This document shows positions 1 to 5,941 of a DNA stretch of 5,941 nt, one piece after another; the stretch's first letter is position 1; each line of letters begins with the position of its first letter. The notes under the pieces are model-generated. The model ran no database searches and was not told the origin of the DNA. It saw only the letters and a list, made by a program, of their open reading frames with translations. Origin of the DNA: CAYXFZ01 sp964464385 (GTDB lineage Bacteria; Planctomycetota; UBA1135); assembly GCA_964464385.1 (NCBI GenBank), contig CAYXFZ010000110.1:1-5941 (forward strand), written 5' to 3'. The translations under genes were made by a program, and so were the position numbers.

Positions 1-305
1 AAATTAGCCACAGGGTCCCAGAAATTTTCTCCAGCCAGAGATGGAAGACCCGAATGTTCCCGGCCATCGAATAGGCGGATGGTTTCCAAATCCAGCTCTT
101 CCGTAGGGGTGGGGGTGGCGTCCGTTTCTTCCACGGCCGGAGTGTCCTTCTCCTCTTCCAGGAATGGATTTTCGTCAAGCTCGGCTTGGATCCGATCCAA
201 CAACTCTGGCGTGGAGAGCTGGAGCACCTGCATCGCCTGAATCATCTGCGGGGACTGGAGGAGTTTTTGCTCCAGACGCAGGTCTTGGCGGTATTCGAAA
301 CGCAT
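1..305 (-). CDS. rpoN: RNA polymerase sigma-54 factor (RpoN), N-terminal part; continues past the left edge
   Basis: This is the N-terminus of the alternative sigma factor that directs RNA polymerase to -24/-12 promoters and needs an AAA+ activator to open them. Read on the minus strand from the ATG at 305, it is open for 101 codons to the window edge. Residues ~5-50 are the Gln/Leu-rich Region I typical of the family: LRLEQKLLQSPQMIQAMQVL, then LQLSTPELLDRIQAELDENP and FLEEE. An acidic, Pro/Thr-containing stretch follows (residues ~50-75), as expected for the variable Region II. The core-binding and DNA-binding (RpoN box) regions lie outside the window. The start is well fixed, because an in-frame stop lies four codons upstream (TTA at 315-317 on the + strand). 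Only GGAAG sits directly against the ATG, too close for a normal Shine-Dalgarno. The gene is divergent from speB. The identification rests on the Region I pattern. Confidence 0.9.
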   Translation of the reverse strand, partial: MRFEYRQDLRLEQKLLQSPQMIQAMQVLQLSTPELLDRIQAELDENPFLEEEKDTPAVEETDATPTPTEELDLETIRLFDGREHSGLPSLAGENFWDPVAN

Positions 306-371
306 TCTTCCAGTTTAGGGGTCGGCTTGGGTCCGGGAACCAGTCCTTCGGGGGCCCGTAGAATTCCCCAC
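306..371. promoter_or_regulatory. Divergent rpoN/speB intergenic region with weak -10-like elements
   Basis: This short region must hold the promoters of both rpoN (leftward) and the speB operon (rightward), unless they start inside the neighbouring genes. Rightward, TAGAAT at 359-364 resembles a -10 box (5 of 6 matches to TATAAT), but no good -35 lies 16-18 bases upstream. Leftward, TAAACT (minus strand, + coordinates 312-317) sits six bases before the rpoN ATG and fits only TAnnnT. No -24/-12 (GG-N10-GC) sigma-54 element stood out. AGGGG at 317-321 could serve as a Shine-Dalgarno for an alternative TTG start of speB at 327. All of these assignments are tentative. Confidence 0.3.
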
Positions 372-1289
372 GTGTCCCGTTCGCCACTCCCTGGGGTTTC
401 TTCGACTGCCCGGACCCCTGGCGCTTTTCTCGGATTGGAGGATGCGGACTGTGGGCCCGACGCTGCCATTCAGGTCCTTCCGGTTCCCTACGAGGCCACG
501 GTCACTTGGCAGCGGGGAACTGCTCAGGGGCCGACCGCTCTCTTGGCGGCCTCTGCGCACGTGGAATGGCATGATGAATGGCTGGACGTGGAGCCTCGGC
601 AATGGGGGATTCGCACCTTGGATCCTTTTTTGTTCTCTGGCCCGCCGGAGGCCCTCGCCGATCCCTTGCAGGATTGGACTGACTCCTGCCTGAATGAGGG
701 CCAGTTTCCTTTTATCCTTGGAGGGGAACATTCCATCAGTTTGGGGCCCATTCGGGCAGCAGCTACCCGGTACCCGGACCTCGTTGTTTTGCACCTGGAT
801 GCACATTCGGATTTGCGAGATTCCTACGAAGGGACTCGATTTGGCCACGGTTGCGTCATGCGCCGCGTCTTGGAATGCGGAGTTCATTTGCATTCTTTCG
901 GGATTCGGGCGGTTTCTCCAGAAGAGATCAACTTTTTTGGGAAAACGGATCGTGCGACTCGCGTGTTCGCTCGAGATTTGCTGGCCTTGCCTCCCGCGGA
1001 ACGCCCGGCCTTGGTGCTTCGCCATCTTCCACCCGGCCCCCTGTGGATGTCCTTTGATGTGGACGGATTGGATCCCAGCGTGATGGCCGCCACAGGCACC
1101 CCCGAACCCGGAGGTGTGGATTGGTTCACGGTCTCGGAGGTGCTGTGCACTCTTGCGAAAAGTAAGCGCAAGATTGTGGGAGCTGACTTGGTGGAATTGT
1201 CTCCCCGGCCTGGCCTGCATGCTTCTGATTTTGCCGCTGCCCGCCTTGCTCACCGCATGCTGGCTGCCGGGCTTGCCCATCGATCATGA
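372..1289 (+). CDS. speB: Agmatinase-type ureohydrolase (arginase/agmatinase family)
   Basis: It probably hydrolyses agmatine to putrescine and urea in the cytoplasm, using a binuclear Mn centre (polyamine synthesis). Numbered from the GTG at 372 (305 aa, normal for the family), all six metal ligands are visible: H120 in GGEHSI, D143/H145/D147 in LHLDAHSDL, and D229/D231 in SFDVDGLDP. The TGTPEPGG loop and the late ADLVELSPRP motif are also present. The N-terminal FLGLEDADCG...VLPVPYEATVTW block matches agmatinases. The frame stays open upstream to about 186, but that part lies antisense to rpoN and resembles no ureohydrolase, so it is not coding. The start is uncertain: GTG 372 has no Shine-Dalgarno, and TTG 327 (with AGGGG upstream) is the alternative. 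The stop overlaps the next gene by ATGA. Other ureohydrolases (arginase, guanidino-acid hydrolases) share the fold, so the substrate is inferred. Confidence 0.85.
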   Translation: MSRSPLPGVSSTARTPGAFLGLEDADCGPDAAIQVLPVPYEATVTWQRGTAQGPTALLAASAHVEWHDEWLDVEPRQWGIRTLDPFLFSGPPEALADPLQDWTDSCLNEGQFPFILGGEHSISLGPIRAAATRYPDLVVLHLDAHSDLRDSYEGTRFGHGCVMRRVLECGVHLHSFGIRAVSPEEINFFGKTDRATRVFARDLLALPPAERPALVLRHLPPGPLWMSFDVDGLDPSVMAATGTPEPGGVDWFTVSEVLCTLAKSKRKIVGADLVELSPRPGLHASDFAAARLAHRMLAAGLAHRS

Positions 1290-2607
1290 ATATTCTCTTG
1301 GTTGAAGACGAGGACACCTTGCGTTTGCCGCTACAAGAGCGCCTGCGCGAAGAAGGTCATGAGGTCGTGGCCCTTTCGGATGGTGCCTCGGCACTGGCTT
1401 GGCTGGAAAACAAGCGTTGTGATTTGGTGCTGACGGATGTGCGCTTGCCGGGGGTGGATGGTCTAGAAGTTTTGCGTCGTGCGCGCGCTTTGGATCCGCC
1501 AGCCGAAGTTCTCATGATGACCGGCTACGCCAGCGTTGAGCAGGCTGTGGAGGCCATGCGAGATGGTGCCCACGGCTACTTGCAAAAACCCTTTCCGCCC
1601 GAGGCCTTGTTGGGACAGATTTGCAGGATTGCCGAGTGGCAGGAAATGCGACGACGCTTGGCCGGTTTGGATCCGAGCGATGATTTGGGATTGGAAGGTC
1701 GTGGTCCAGAAATTCAGGCTTTGCGCTCTTCGGTGAGGACCGCAGCTCAACAGCAAGCGACGGTCTTGTTGCTGGGCGAGAGCGGGACTGGCAAGGGGCG
1801 CGTTGCCGATGTGTTGCATCGGCTCAGTTCTCGGAGCGCGGAACCTTTTGTTGCCGTTCCCTGCGGAGGTTTGACTCCGGGTTTGGCCGAAGGCGAGTTG
1901 TTCGGCTTCCGTCGCGGTGCATTTACGGGGGCGGATCATGATCAAGAGGGTTTGCTGGCCAGTGCTAGATCCGGCACCCTTCTTTTGGACGATGTGGACG
2001 ACCTTCCCCTTGATGTGCAAGCCACTTTGCTCCGTGTTTTGGAAGAGAGGGAGCTCCGTCCGGTCGGTGGCGATGGCGTCTTGCCCTTCTCTGCTGTTGT
2101 GATCTCAGCGGCCAAACGAAATCTAGAGGAAATGGTTGCGGAAGGCTCGTTTCGGAAGGATCTGTATTACCGCCTTGCTGCTGTCCCNNNNNNNNNNCGC
2201 CTTTGCGCAGCCGCCGCAAGGACATCCCCGATTTGGTCGGCAGTTTTCTACGGGAATTTGCTCCTGGTCGAGGGCATGATCTCTCGCCGCCCGCTTGGAC
2301 TCGATTGGCAGAACATGATTGGCCTGGAAACTTGCGCGAACTTCGCAACGCCGTCCAGCGGGCAACGGCCTTGGCCGGCCGAGCACGGATCCTGCAGGCC
2401 TCTCATTTTTTCCCGAGTGGGATCTTGGCCGAAGGATCCGTTGGCGGGGCAGAAACCTTGCGAGTTGCCGTGCGTCGGGCGGAGGCCGAGGCAATTCGTA
2501 GCGCCTTGGCGGCAACAGGGGGACGCAAGGGGGAGACCGCCGAACGCCTTGGGGTTTCGCGAAAGGCACTTTGGCAAAAGATCCGGGATTTGGGATTGGA
2601 ATCATGA
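1286..2607 (+). CDS. NtrC-family sigma-54-dependent response regulator (interrupted by an assembly gap)
   Basis: A two-component regulator that, when phosphorylated by a histidine kinase (none in the window), should remodel sigma-54 polymerase. Residues 1-120 are the receiver domain: E7/D8 acidic pocket, D51 phospho-acceptor in LTDVRLPG, T79 in MMTGYAS, K101 in QKPF. Residues ~135 to past the gap are the AAA+ domain: Walker A GESGTGKG (164-171), GAFTGA (211-216), Walker B LLLDDVDDLP, arginine fingers R290 and R296 in FRKDLYYRL, and after the gap PLRSRRKDIP and WPGNLRELRNAVQRA (sensor II). A Fis-type helix-turn-helix ends the protein (GETAERLGVSRKALWQKIR). Expected length is ~440 aa, normal for the family. 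The N run at 2188-2197 has the wrong length: a literal reading goes out of frame after it, whereas the true C-terminus is in the frame ending at 2607. Several ATPase residues depart from consensus. The gene overlaps speB and lpxH by ATGA. The target genes are unknown. Confidence 0.9.
2188..2197. other. Assembly gap (10 Ns) inside the response regulator gene
   Basis: Ten Ns separate two parts of the same AAA+ domain that lie in different frames: ...YRLAAVP before and PLRSRRKDIP after. Relatives read VP-x-R-L-P-PLR here, which would need about 14 missing bases. Any true length must leave remainder 2 on division by 3, so 10 cannot be right unless the gene really is frameshifted. The gap is most simply a placeholder. 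Confidence 0.9.
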
Positions 2608-3326
2608 GGACCCTTTCCCTGCCTGGTGATCGCGGCCTGCGGGTTTTTGCCGATCTTCATTTGCACCCGGACCGGCCGCAAGAGATTGCCGATTTTTCAA
2701 CTACATGTGATGGTCTCCGCGGGGGCGACGAGGATCTTCTTGTATTAGGGGATCTTCTGGATGCTTGGCTCGGACCCGGAACCTGGGATTTGCCCGCTTT
2801 TCGACCTTTGGCCTCGGCCCTTCGGGCCCTTTCCCAATCCGGCAAGAGAGTCCTTCTGATCCGTGGCAACCGGGATGTTCTTCTGGAGGAGATTGATGGC
2901 CGCGAAGTCGGCGCCGAGGTGATGGACTCCGTGCTCTGGTCGGATCCCGATGGGGCCCAGGTCTGGTTGACCCATGGGGATTTGTATTGCGTGAATGACC
3001 AGTCTTATCAGCGTTTGCGCCGGTTTTTTCGCTGGCCTCCGGTGCGTTCATTTCTGCGCTCACTGCCCTTTTCCTGGCGGACTTGGTTGGCCGCCCTTCT
3101 ACGGAGTCGGAGTCGGCAGGCCGTCGCACGGAAGCCCTTGGACCGACTCTCCCTATCCACGGAAGCTGCGGCCTTGGACGCCCGGGAACGCCAGGTTCGA
3201 CAGATTTGGGTGGGGCATTTGCATGCCGCCGAGACTCGGCCCCTCGGTGAGGGGAGAATCCTGCGTGTTTTGCCCGCGTGGGAGCCCGGAGATCCCGGGA
3301 TTCCACTTCTTGGCCCGTTGTCTTGA
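2604..3326 (+). CDS. lpxH: UDP-2,3-diacylglucosamine diphosphatase (LpxH)
   Basis: It cleaves UDP-2,3-diacylglucosamine to lipid X and UMP, the fourth step of lipid A synthesis, as a Mn-dependent calcineurin-type phosphoesterase at the inner face of the cytoplasmic membrane. At 240 aa it equals the E. coli enzyme in length. The metal-binding motifs appear in order: D17/H19 in ADLHLH, D50 in LGDLLDAWLG, N89 in RGNRDVLLEE, H124 in THGDLYC and H205/H207 in WVGHLH. Between them, residues ~133-180 form the basic, aromatic-rich helical cap expected of LpxH (RRFFRWPPVRSFLRSLPF, then WRTWLAALLRSRSR). This cap and the DLLDAWLG motif separate it from generic metallophosphatases. The ATG at 2604 overlaps the regulator's stop by ATGA, and GGA four bases upstream is at best a weak ribosome site. 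The frame is open a little further upstream, but only inside the regulator gene. Its TGA stop lies within the -35 box of the cmk promoter. Confidence 0.9.
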   Translation: MRTLSLPGDRGLRVFADLHLHPDRPQEIADFSTTCDGLRGGDEDLLVLGDLLDAWLGPGTWDLPAFRPLASALRALSQSGKRVLLIRGNRDVLLEEIDGREVGAEVMDSVLWSDPDGAQVWLTHGDLYCVNDQSYQRLRRFFRWPPVRSFLRSLPFSWRTWLAALLRSRSRQAVARKPLDRLSLSTEAAALDARERQVRQIWVGHLHAAETRPLGEGRILRVLPAWEPGDPGIPLLGPLS

Positions 3327-3350
3327 CCCTTTCCCGCTTGGGCCTACAAT
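3323..3350 (+). promoter_or_regulatory. Sigma-70-type promoter for cmk (-35 TTGACC, -10 TACAAT)
   Basis: TTGACC at 3323-3328 and TACAAT at 3345-3350 each match the consensus hexamers at five of six positions and are separated by 16 bases. The lpxH stop codon TGA (3324-3326) is part of the -35 box. Transcription would be expected to start at about 3357-3360, only a few bases before the cmk ATG at 3362, giving a leaderless or nearly leaderless message. It would let cmk (and perhaps rpsA) be transcribed independently of the upstream operon. Confidence 0.6.
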
Positions 3351-3361
3351 CTGCGGCTCCC

Positions 3362-4087
3362 ATGGGCGCGCAAGGCACTTTTCATCGAGTCCCGGTTGTG
3401 ACCCTGGATGGGCACTCGGGTTCAGGGAAAAGCACCTTGGCCCGTTTGCTCGCAGAGCGCTTGGGCTGGTTCTGGTTGGATTCGGGGGCTTGGTACCGGG
3501 CGGTTGCATGGGCAACTCTCGAGGCCAGCGCCGATCCGGCAGATGCCGAAGCGGTTCTGGCCGTTCTTTCCCATTTAGACCTCCAAGCCGGAGTGGACGG
3601 CTCGGTTCTCGTGAACCAGCAGGATCCAGGTTTGGCCTTGCGTTCCGCTGCCGTGAATGCCGCCGTTTCTGACGTCGCCGATCACCAGGCCGTGCGTGAA
3701 GCCCTCAACCATCGCATACGAGCCGTGGCAACTCTCCCTGAAATTCAAGGAGTGGTCGCCGACGGTCGTGACGCTGGCGCGGTGATTTTCCCAGACGCAT
3801 CCTTGCGGGTGTTTGTCCAGGTGGATCCCGAAATCCGCATTCAGCGCCGCCTTCTGCAATCGCAGGCTGCTGGCATGGAGGTTGACAAAGATCAGGTTCG
3901 AGCTTCTCTTCAAGAACGGGATACTCGAGATGGCGCCCGTGGCGAATCTGCGCCGCGAGCCCTTCCTGATTCCGTCATTCTGGATACCAGCGCATTGGAT
4001 GTGGAGCAGGCGGTCGGGCGCCTGTTGCAGCTTTGCCCGTCGTTCTCTTCTGATCAAGAAGAACCCACGACGGACGAGTCCACCTAA
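3362..4087 (+). CDS. cmk: Cytidylate kinase (CMP/dCMP kinase)
   Basis: It phosphorylates CMP and dCMP with ATP in the cytoplasm (pyrimidine nucleotide salvage and supply). With the ATG at 3362 it has 241 aa, slightly longer than the usual ~225. The motifs run in family order: P-loop GHSGSGKST (17-25), LDSGAWYRA (39-47, CMP-binding segment), N99/R112 in the helix after the CMP-binding insert, VADGRDAGAVIFPDA (132-146, with R136/D137 as CMP ligands), the LID region RDTRDGAR (186-193), and LDTSALD near the C-terminus. The last ~15 residues are acidic and Ser/Thr-rich (DQEEPTTDEST) and look like a disposable tail. The frame extends upstream into lpxH, but 3362 is the only ATG placed correctly before the P-loop, and it lies just after a good promoter. 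It has no Shine-Dalgarno. The cmk-rpsA order is common in bacteria. Confidence 0.93.
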   Translation: MGAQGTFHRVPVVTLDGHSGSGKSTLARLLAERLGWFWLDSGAWYRAVAWATLEASADPADAEAVLAVLSHLDLQAGVDGSVLVNQQDPGLALRSAAVNAAVSDVADHQAVREALNHRIRAVATLPEIQGVVADGRDAGAVIFPDASLRVFVQVDPEIRIQRRLLQSQAAGMEVDKDQVRASLQERDTRDGARGESAPRALPDSVILDTSALDVEQAVGRLLQLCPSFSSDQEEPTTDEST

Positions 4088-4120
4088 TCCCCGAAACTTC
4101 AACCCCACCTTTCGACCACC

Positions 4121-5941
4121 ATGGCCGCCAAGGAAACCATCCGCCGCTTCGACATTTCCGAAGCGGAACTTGAATCCTCTCTTTCCGAAGTCGTCATCGA
4201 CTTCAACATGGACGTCGTCCTGGATCTTTGCTCTACGCGACTTCAGGCCGACACCATCGTCCCCGCAACAGTCCTTGCCCTGAACCAAGACGCCAGTGAG
4301 GTGCTGGTCGATATTGGCGGCAAGGCCGAGGCTCCGATCGACTATTCGGAGTTTGAAGACGACGGCTTGCCCGAGATTGGCGCTGAATTCGAAGTCTTTT
4401 ACTACGGGGACAACCGTCAAACTAGTGTGCCCGTCGTTTCCAAACAGGAAGCTGACCGGGAACGTGCCTGGAGCAAGGTGGTCGGTATTTACGAACCCGG
4501 CGATGTCTTGGAAGGCACGGTCAAGAAGAAGATCAAGGGTGGTCTGCTCATTAGCGTGGATGGCGTCATGGTCTTCATGCCGGCCTCGCAGATTGATTTG
4601 CGCAGGACTTCCGAGCCAGGCGATTTTATCGATCAAGAAATTCGTTGCCGAATCGTCAAAGTGGATGAGGCGCGCCGCAATATCGTGGTGTCCCGACGCC
4701 AACTCCTGGAAGAAGAGAGGGAAGAAAAACGCGCCGGTCTGCTCCAGGAAATCGAGGAAGGCCAAGTCCGCAAGGGTGAAGTCAAGAATATCGCCGATTT
4801 CGGGGCCTTTGTGGATCTGGGTGGTATTGACGGCCTGTTGCACGTCACTGACATGTCGCATGGTCGGGTGAAGCACCCCCGTGAATTGCTGAAAATTGGC
4901 GACATGATCGAAGTGGTCGTAACCAAGATTGACCGGGATCGAAATCGGGTTGCACTATCCATGAAGGCTCTTGCTGAAGACCCTTGGGGAAAATTGGAGG
5001 AGCGTTACCCGATGAGTTCCGTTCACGAGGGCCGCATTGCCAATATCGTGCCCTACGGCATGTTCGTGGAATTGGAGCCCGGAGTGGAAGGTCTGGTCCA
5101 CGTCTCGGAAGTTTCCTGGACCCGTCAGAGTCCCGCTTTGGAGAAAGAGTTCGAACGCGGTGAAGTGGTCAAAGTCTTCATCAAGGCCATTGATTTGGAA
5201 AAGAAGGAGATGTCTCTTTCCGTGCGCGAGGTCGAGGGCAATCCTTGGGATCGCATCGCCGAGAGTTACGCCCCTGGTACCGTCATCGAGGCCACCGTCA
5301 AGAACCTGGCTTCTTATGGTGCCTTTGTGGAGATCGAGGAAGGGATCGATGGCCTGTTGCACAACAGCGACATCCACTGGACCCGTAAGGTGCAGCATCC
5401 CTCCGAGTTGGTTAAAAAGGGCGATCGGATCCAATGCGTGGTTCTCAGCGTTGAGAAGGACAAGCAGAGGATTTCACTGGGCATGAAGCAACTGACCCAA
5501 AACCCTTGGGAAGATTACATCCCTTCCAACTACCACGTGGGAGATATGCTGGCTGGCACGATCACCAAGAACGTGGATGCAGGCTGTTTTGTGCGCCTCG
5601 AAGACGAACTGGAGGCCTTTCTTCATTTTTCCACCTTGCCACAGGAATGGCAGGATCAACCGGAAGTGCATTGCATCTCGGATCTCCGGATGGAAGTTCG
5701 AGTCGTGCGCGTGGATTGTGGTGACGAGCGTATTGGCCTTTCTTTCTTGCACGCCGACTTCGAGGAAAACGACGCCGTGCGGAAGGCTTGGGAGGAGGCC
5801 CAAGAACGCAAGCGCGCACGTGCTGCGGCCCGCAAGGCAGCCAAGCTGGCTGCTGCTGCCGAGGCAGAAGAAGCCCCTGCCGAAGAAGCCCCTGCCGAAG
5901 AAGCCCCTGCCGAAGAAGCCCCTGCCGAAGAAGCTCCTGCC
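4121..5941 (+). CDS. rpsA: 30S ribosomal protein S1, 3' end beyond the window
   Basis: S1 binds the 30S subunit and unstructured mRNA leaders and promotes initiation on messages with weak Shine-Dalgarno sequences. The frame from the ATG at 4121 is open for exactly 607 codons to the window edge. Six S1/OB-fold repeats are visible at residues ~43-105, 127-193, 213-282, 298-369, 385-456 and 472-543. Repeats 3-5 carry the clearest signatures (DFGAFVDLGGIDGLLHVTDM; YGMFVELEPGVEGLVHVSEV; YGAFVEIEEGIDGLLHNSDI). Repeats 1, 2 and 6 are divergent, as in E. coli S1. NPW/DPW linkers (287-289, 374-376, 461-463) follow repeats 3-5. After repeat 6 come a charged helical stretch rich in Lys/Arg/Ala/Glu and then EEAPA repeats, already making it longer than the 557-aa E. 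coli protein. The 33-base spacer after cmk has no Shine-Dalgarno, a trait known for rpsA in proteobacteria, where S1 controls its own synthesis. Confidence 0.95.
   Translation, partial: MAAKETIRRFDISEAELESSLSEVVIDFNMDVVLDLCSTRLQADTIVPATVLALNQDASEVLVDIGGKAEAPIDYSEFEDDGLPEIGAEFEVFYYGDNRQTSVPVVSKQEADRERAWSKVVGIYEPGDVLEGTVKKKIKGGLLISVDGVMVFMPASQIDLRRTSEPGDFIDQEIRCRIVKVDEARRNIVVSRRQLLEEEREEKRAGLLQEIEEGQVRKGEVKNIADFGAFVDLGGIDGLLHVTDMSHGRVKHPRELLKIGDMIEVVVTKIDRDRNRVALSMKALAEDPWGKLEERYPMSSVHEGRIANIVPYGMFVELEPGVEGLVHVSEVSWTRQSPALEKEFERGEVVKVFIKAIDLEKKEMSLSVREVEGNPWDRIAESYAPGTVIEATVKNLASYGAFVEIEEGIDGLLHNSDIHWTRKVQHPSELVKKGDRIQCVVLSVEKDKQRISLGMKQLTQNPWEDYIPSNYHVGDMLAGTITKNVDAGCFVRLEDELEAFLHFSTLPQEWQDQPEVHCISDLRMEVRVVRVDCGDERIGLSFLHADFEENDAVRKAWEEAQERKRARAAARKAAKLAAAAEAEEAPAEEAPAEEAPAEEAPAEEAPA
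5867..5941 (+). repeat. 15-bp tandem repeat encoding (EEAPA)n in the S1 C-terminal tail
   Basis: Five consecutive copies of GAAGAAGCCCCTGCC lie end to end and in frame. The first four are identical, and the fifth differs by one silent change (GCT for GCC). The array reaches the last base of the window, so the copy number is a minimum. It encodes a flexible acidic Glu/Ala/Pro tail after the sixth S1 domain. Confidence 0.97.

Noticed and set aside
186..371. Upstream extension of the speB reading frame to a TTG at 186
   Set aside because: Its first ~40 codons are antisense to the clearly coding start of rpoN and its translation has no ureohydrolase resemblance; the family match starts near FLGLEDADCG.
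506..525. TTGGCAG...CTGC inside speB as a sigma-54 promoter
   Set aside because: The GG and GC elements are separated by 12 rather than 10 bases, and the site lies within coding sequence.
315..1280. Long minus-strand open frame (321 codons) across speB
   Set aside because: It is a shadow of the well-supported agmatinase frame; the product is low-complexity and matches no family I recognise.
2198..2629. Frame continuing past the Ns with the literal gap length
   Set aside because: The translation is meaningless, while the alternative frame gives the AAA+ sensor II and Fis-type helix-turn-helix expected for the same protein.
3283..3345. Inverted repeats near the lpxH end (CCCGG-AGATC-CCGGG; GGCCC...GGGCC) as a terminator
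   Set aside because: Stems are only 5 bp, one has a loop of over 20 bases, and neither is followed by a T run; the first lies inside lpxH codons.
3575..4876. Long minus-strand open frame (433 codons) across cmk and rpsA
   Set aside because: It is antisense to two confidently identified genes and spans their junction; codon bias in the real genes explains the absence of stops.

Overview
The window looks like ordinary chromosomal DNA from a Gram-negative bacterium of moderately high GC (about 58-60% by eye). It carries a lipid A biosynthesis gene (lpxH), sigma-54 (rpoN) and a sigma-54-type activator, plus the widespread cmk-rpsA pair. The phylum cannot be fixed from the sequence alone; a deltaproteobacterium- or Acidobacteria-like lineage would fit. 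A run of ten Ns at 2188-2197 shows that this is a draft or scaffolded assembly. I found no mobile element, CRISPR array, tRNA or rRNA, and no stretch over 70 bases without a gene.

Layout. At the left edge the first ~101 codons of rpoN read leftward (1-305). A short divergent intergenic region (306-371) separates it from a rightward cluster: an agmatinase-type ureohydrolase (speB, 372-1289), an NtrC-family response regulator (1286-2607, interrupted by the N gap) and a UDP-2,3-diacylglucosamine diphosphatase (lpxH, 2604-3326). Successive genes of this cluster overlap by ATGA, so they very probably form one translationally coupled operon. A good sigma-70-type promoter (TTGACC-16-TACAAT) overlaps the lpxH stop codon and leads into cytidylate kinase (cmk, 3362-4087). 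Thirty-three bases later comes ribosomal protein S1 (rpsA, 4121 to the right edge). rpsA has all six S1 domains and runs off the window inside a C-terminal EEAPA tandem repeat.

How the genes relate. rpoN and the response regulator are functionally linked: the regulator keeps the GAFTGA loop that contacts sigma-54. Agmatinase (polyamine synthesis from agmatine) and LpxH (lipid A precursor synthesis) share its transcript, but neither product has an obvious direct link to it. cmk and rpsA are housekeeping genes often found together.

The most notable points are these. The activator has several departures from consensus at its ATPase active site. The N gap has a length that breaks the reading frame and so is a placeholder. 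None of the six genes has a convincing Shine-Dalgarno sequence, and cmk has a promoter placed for a leaderless or nearly leaderless mRNA. The S1 tail is a near-perfect 15-base tandem repeat. I see no sign of a wholly new system; the rest is conventional.
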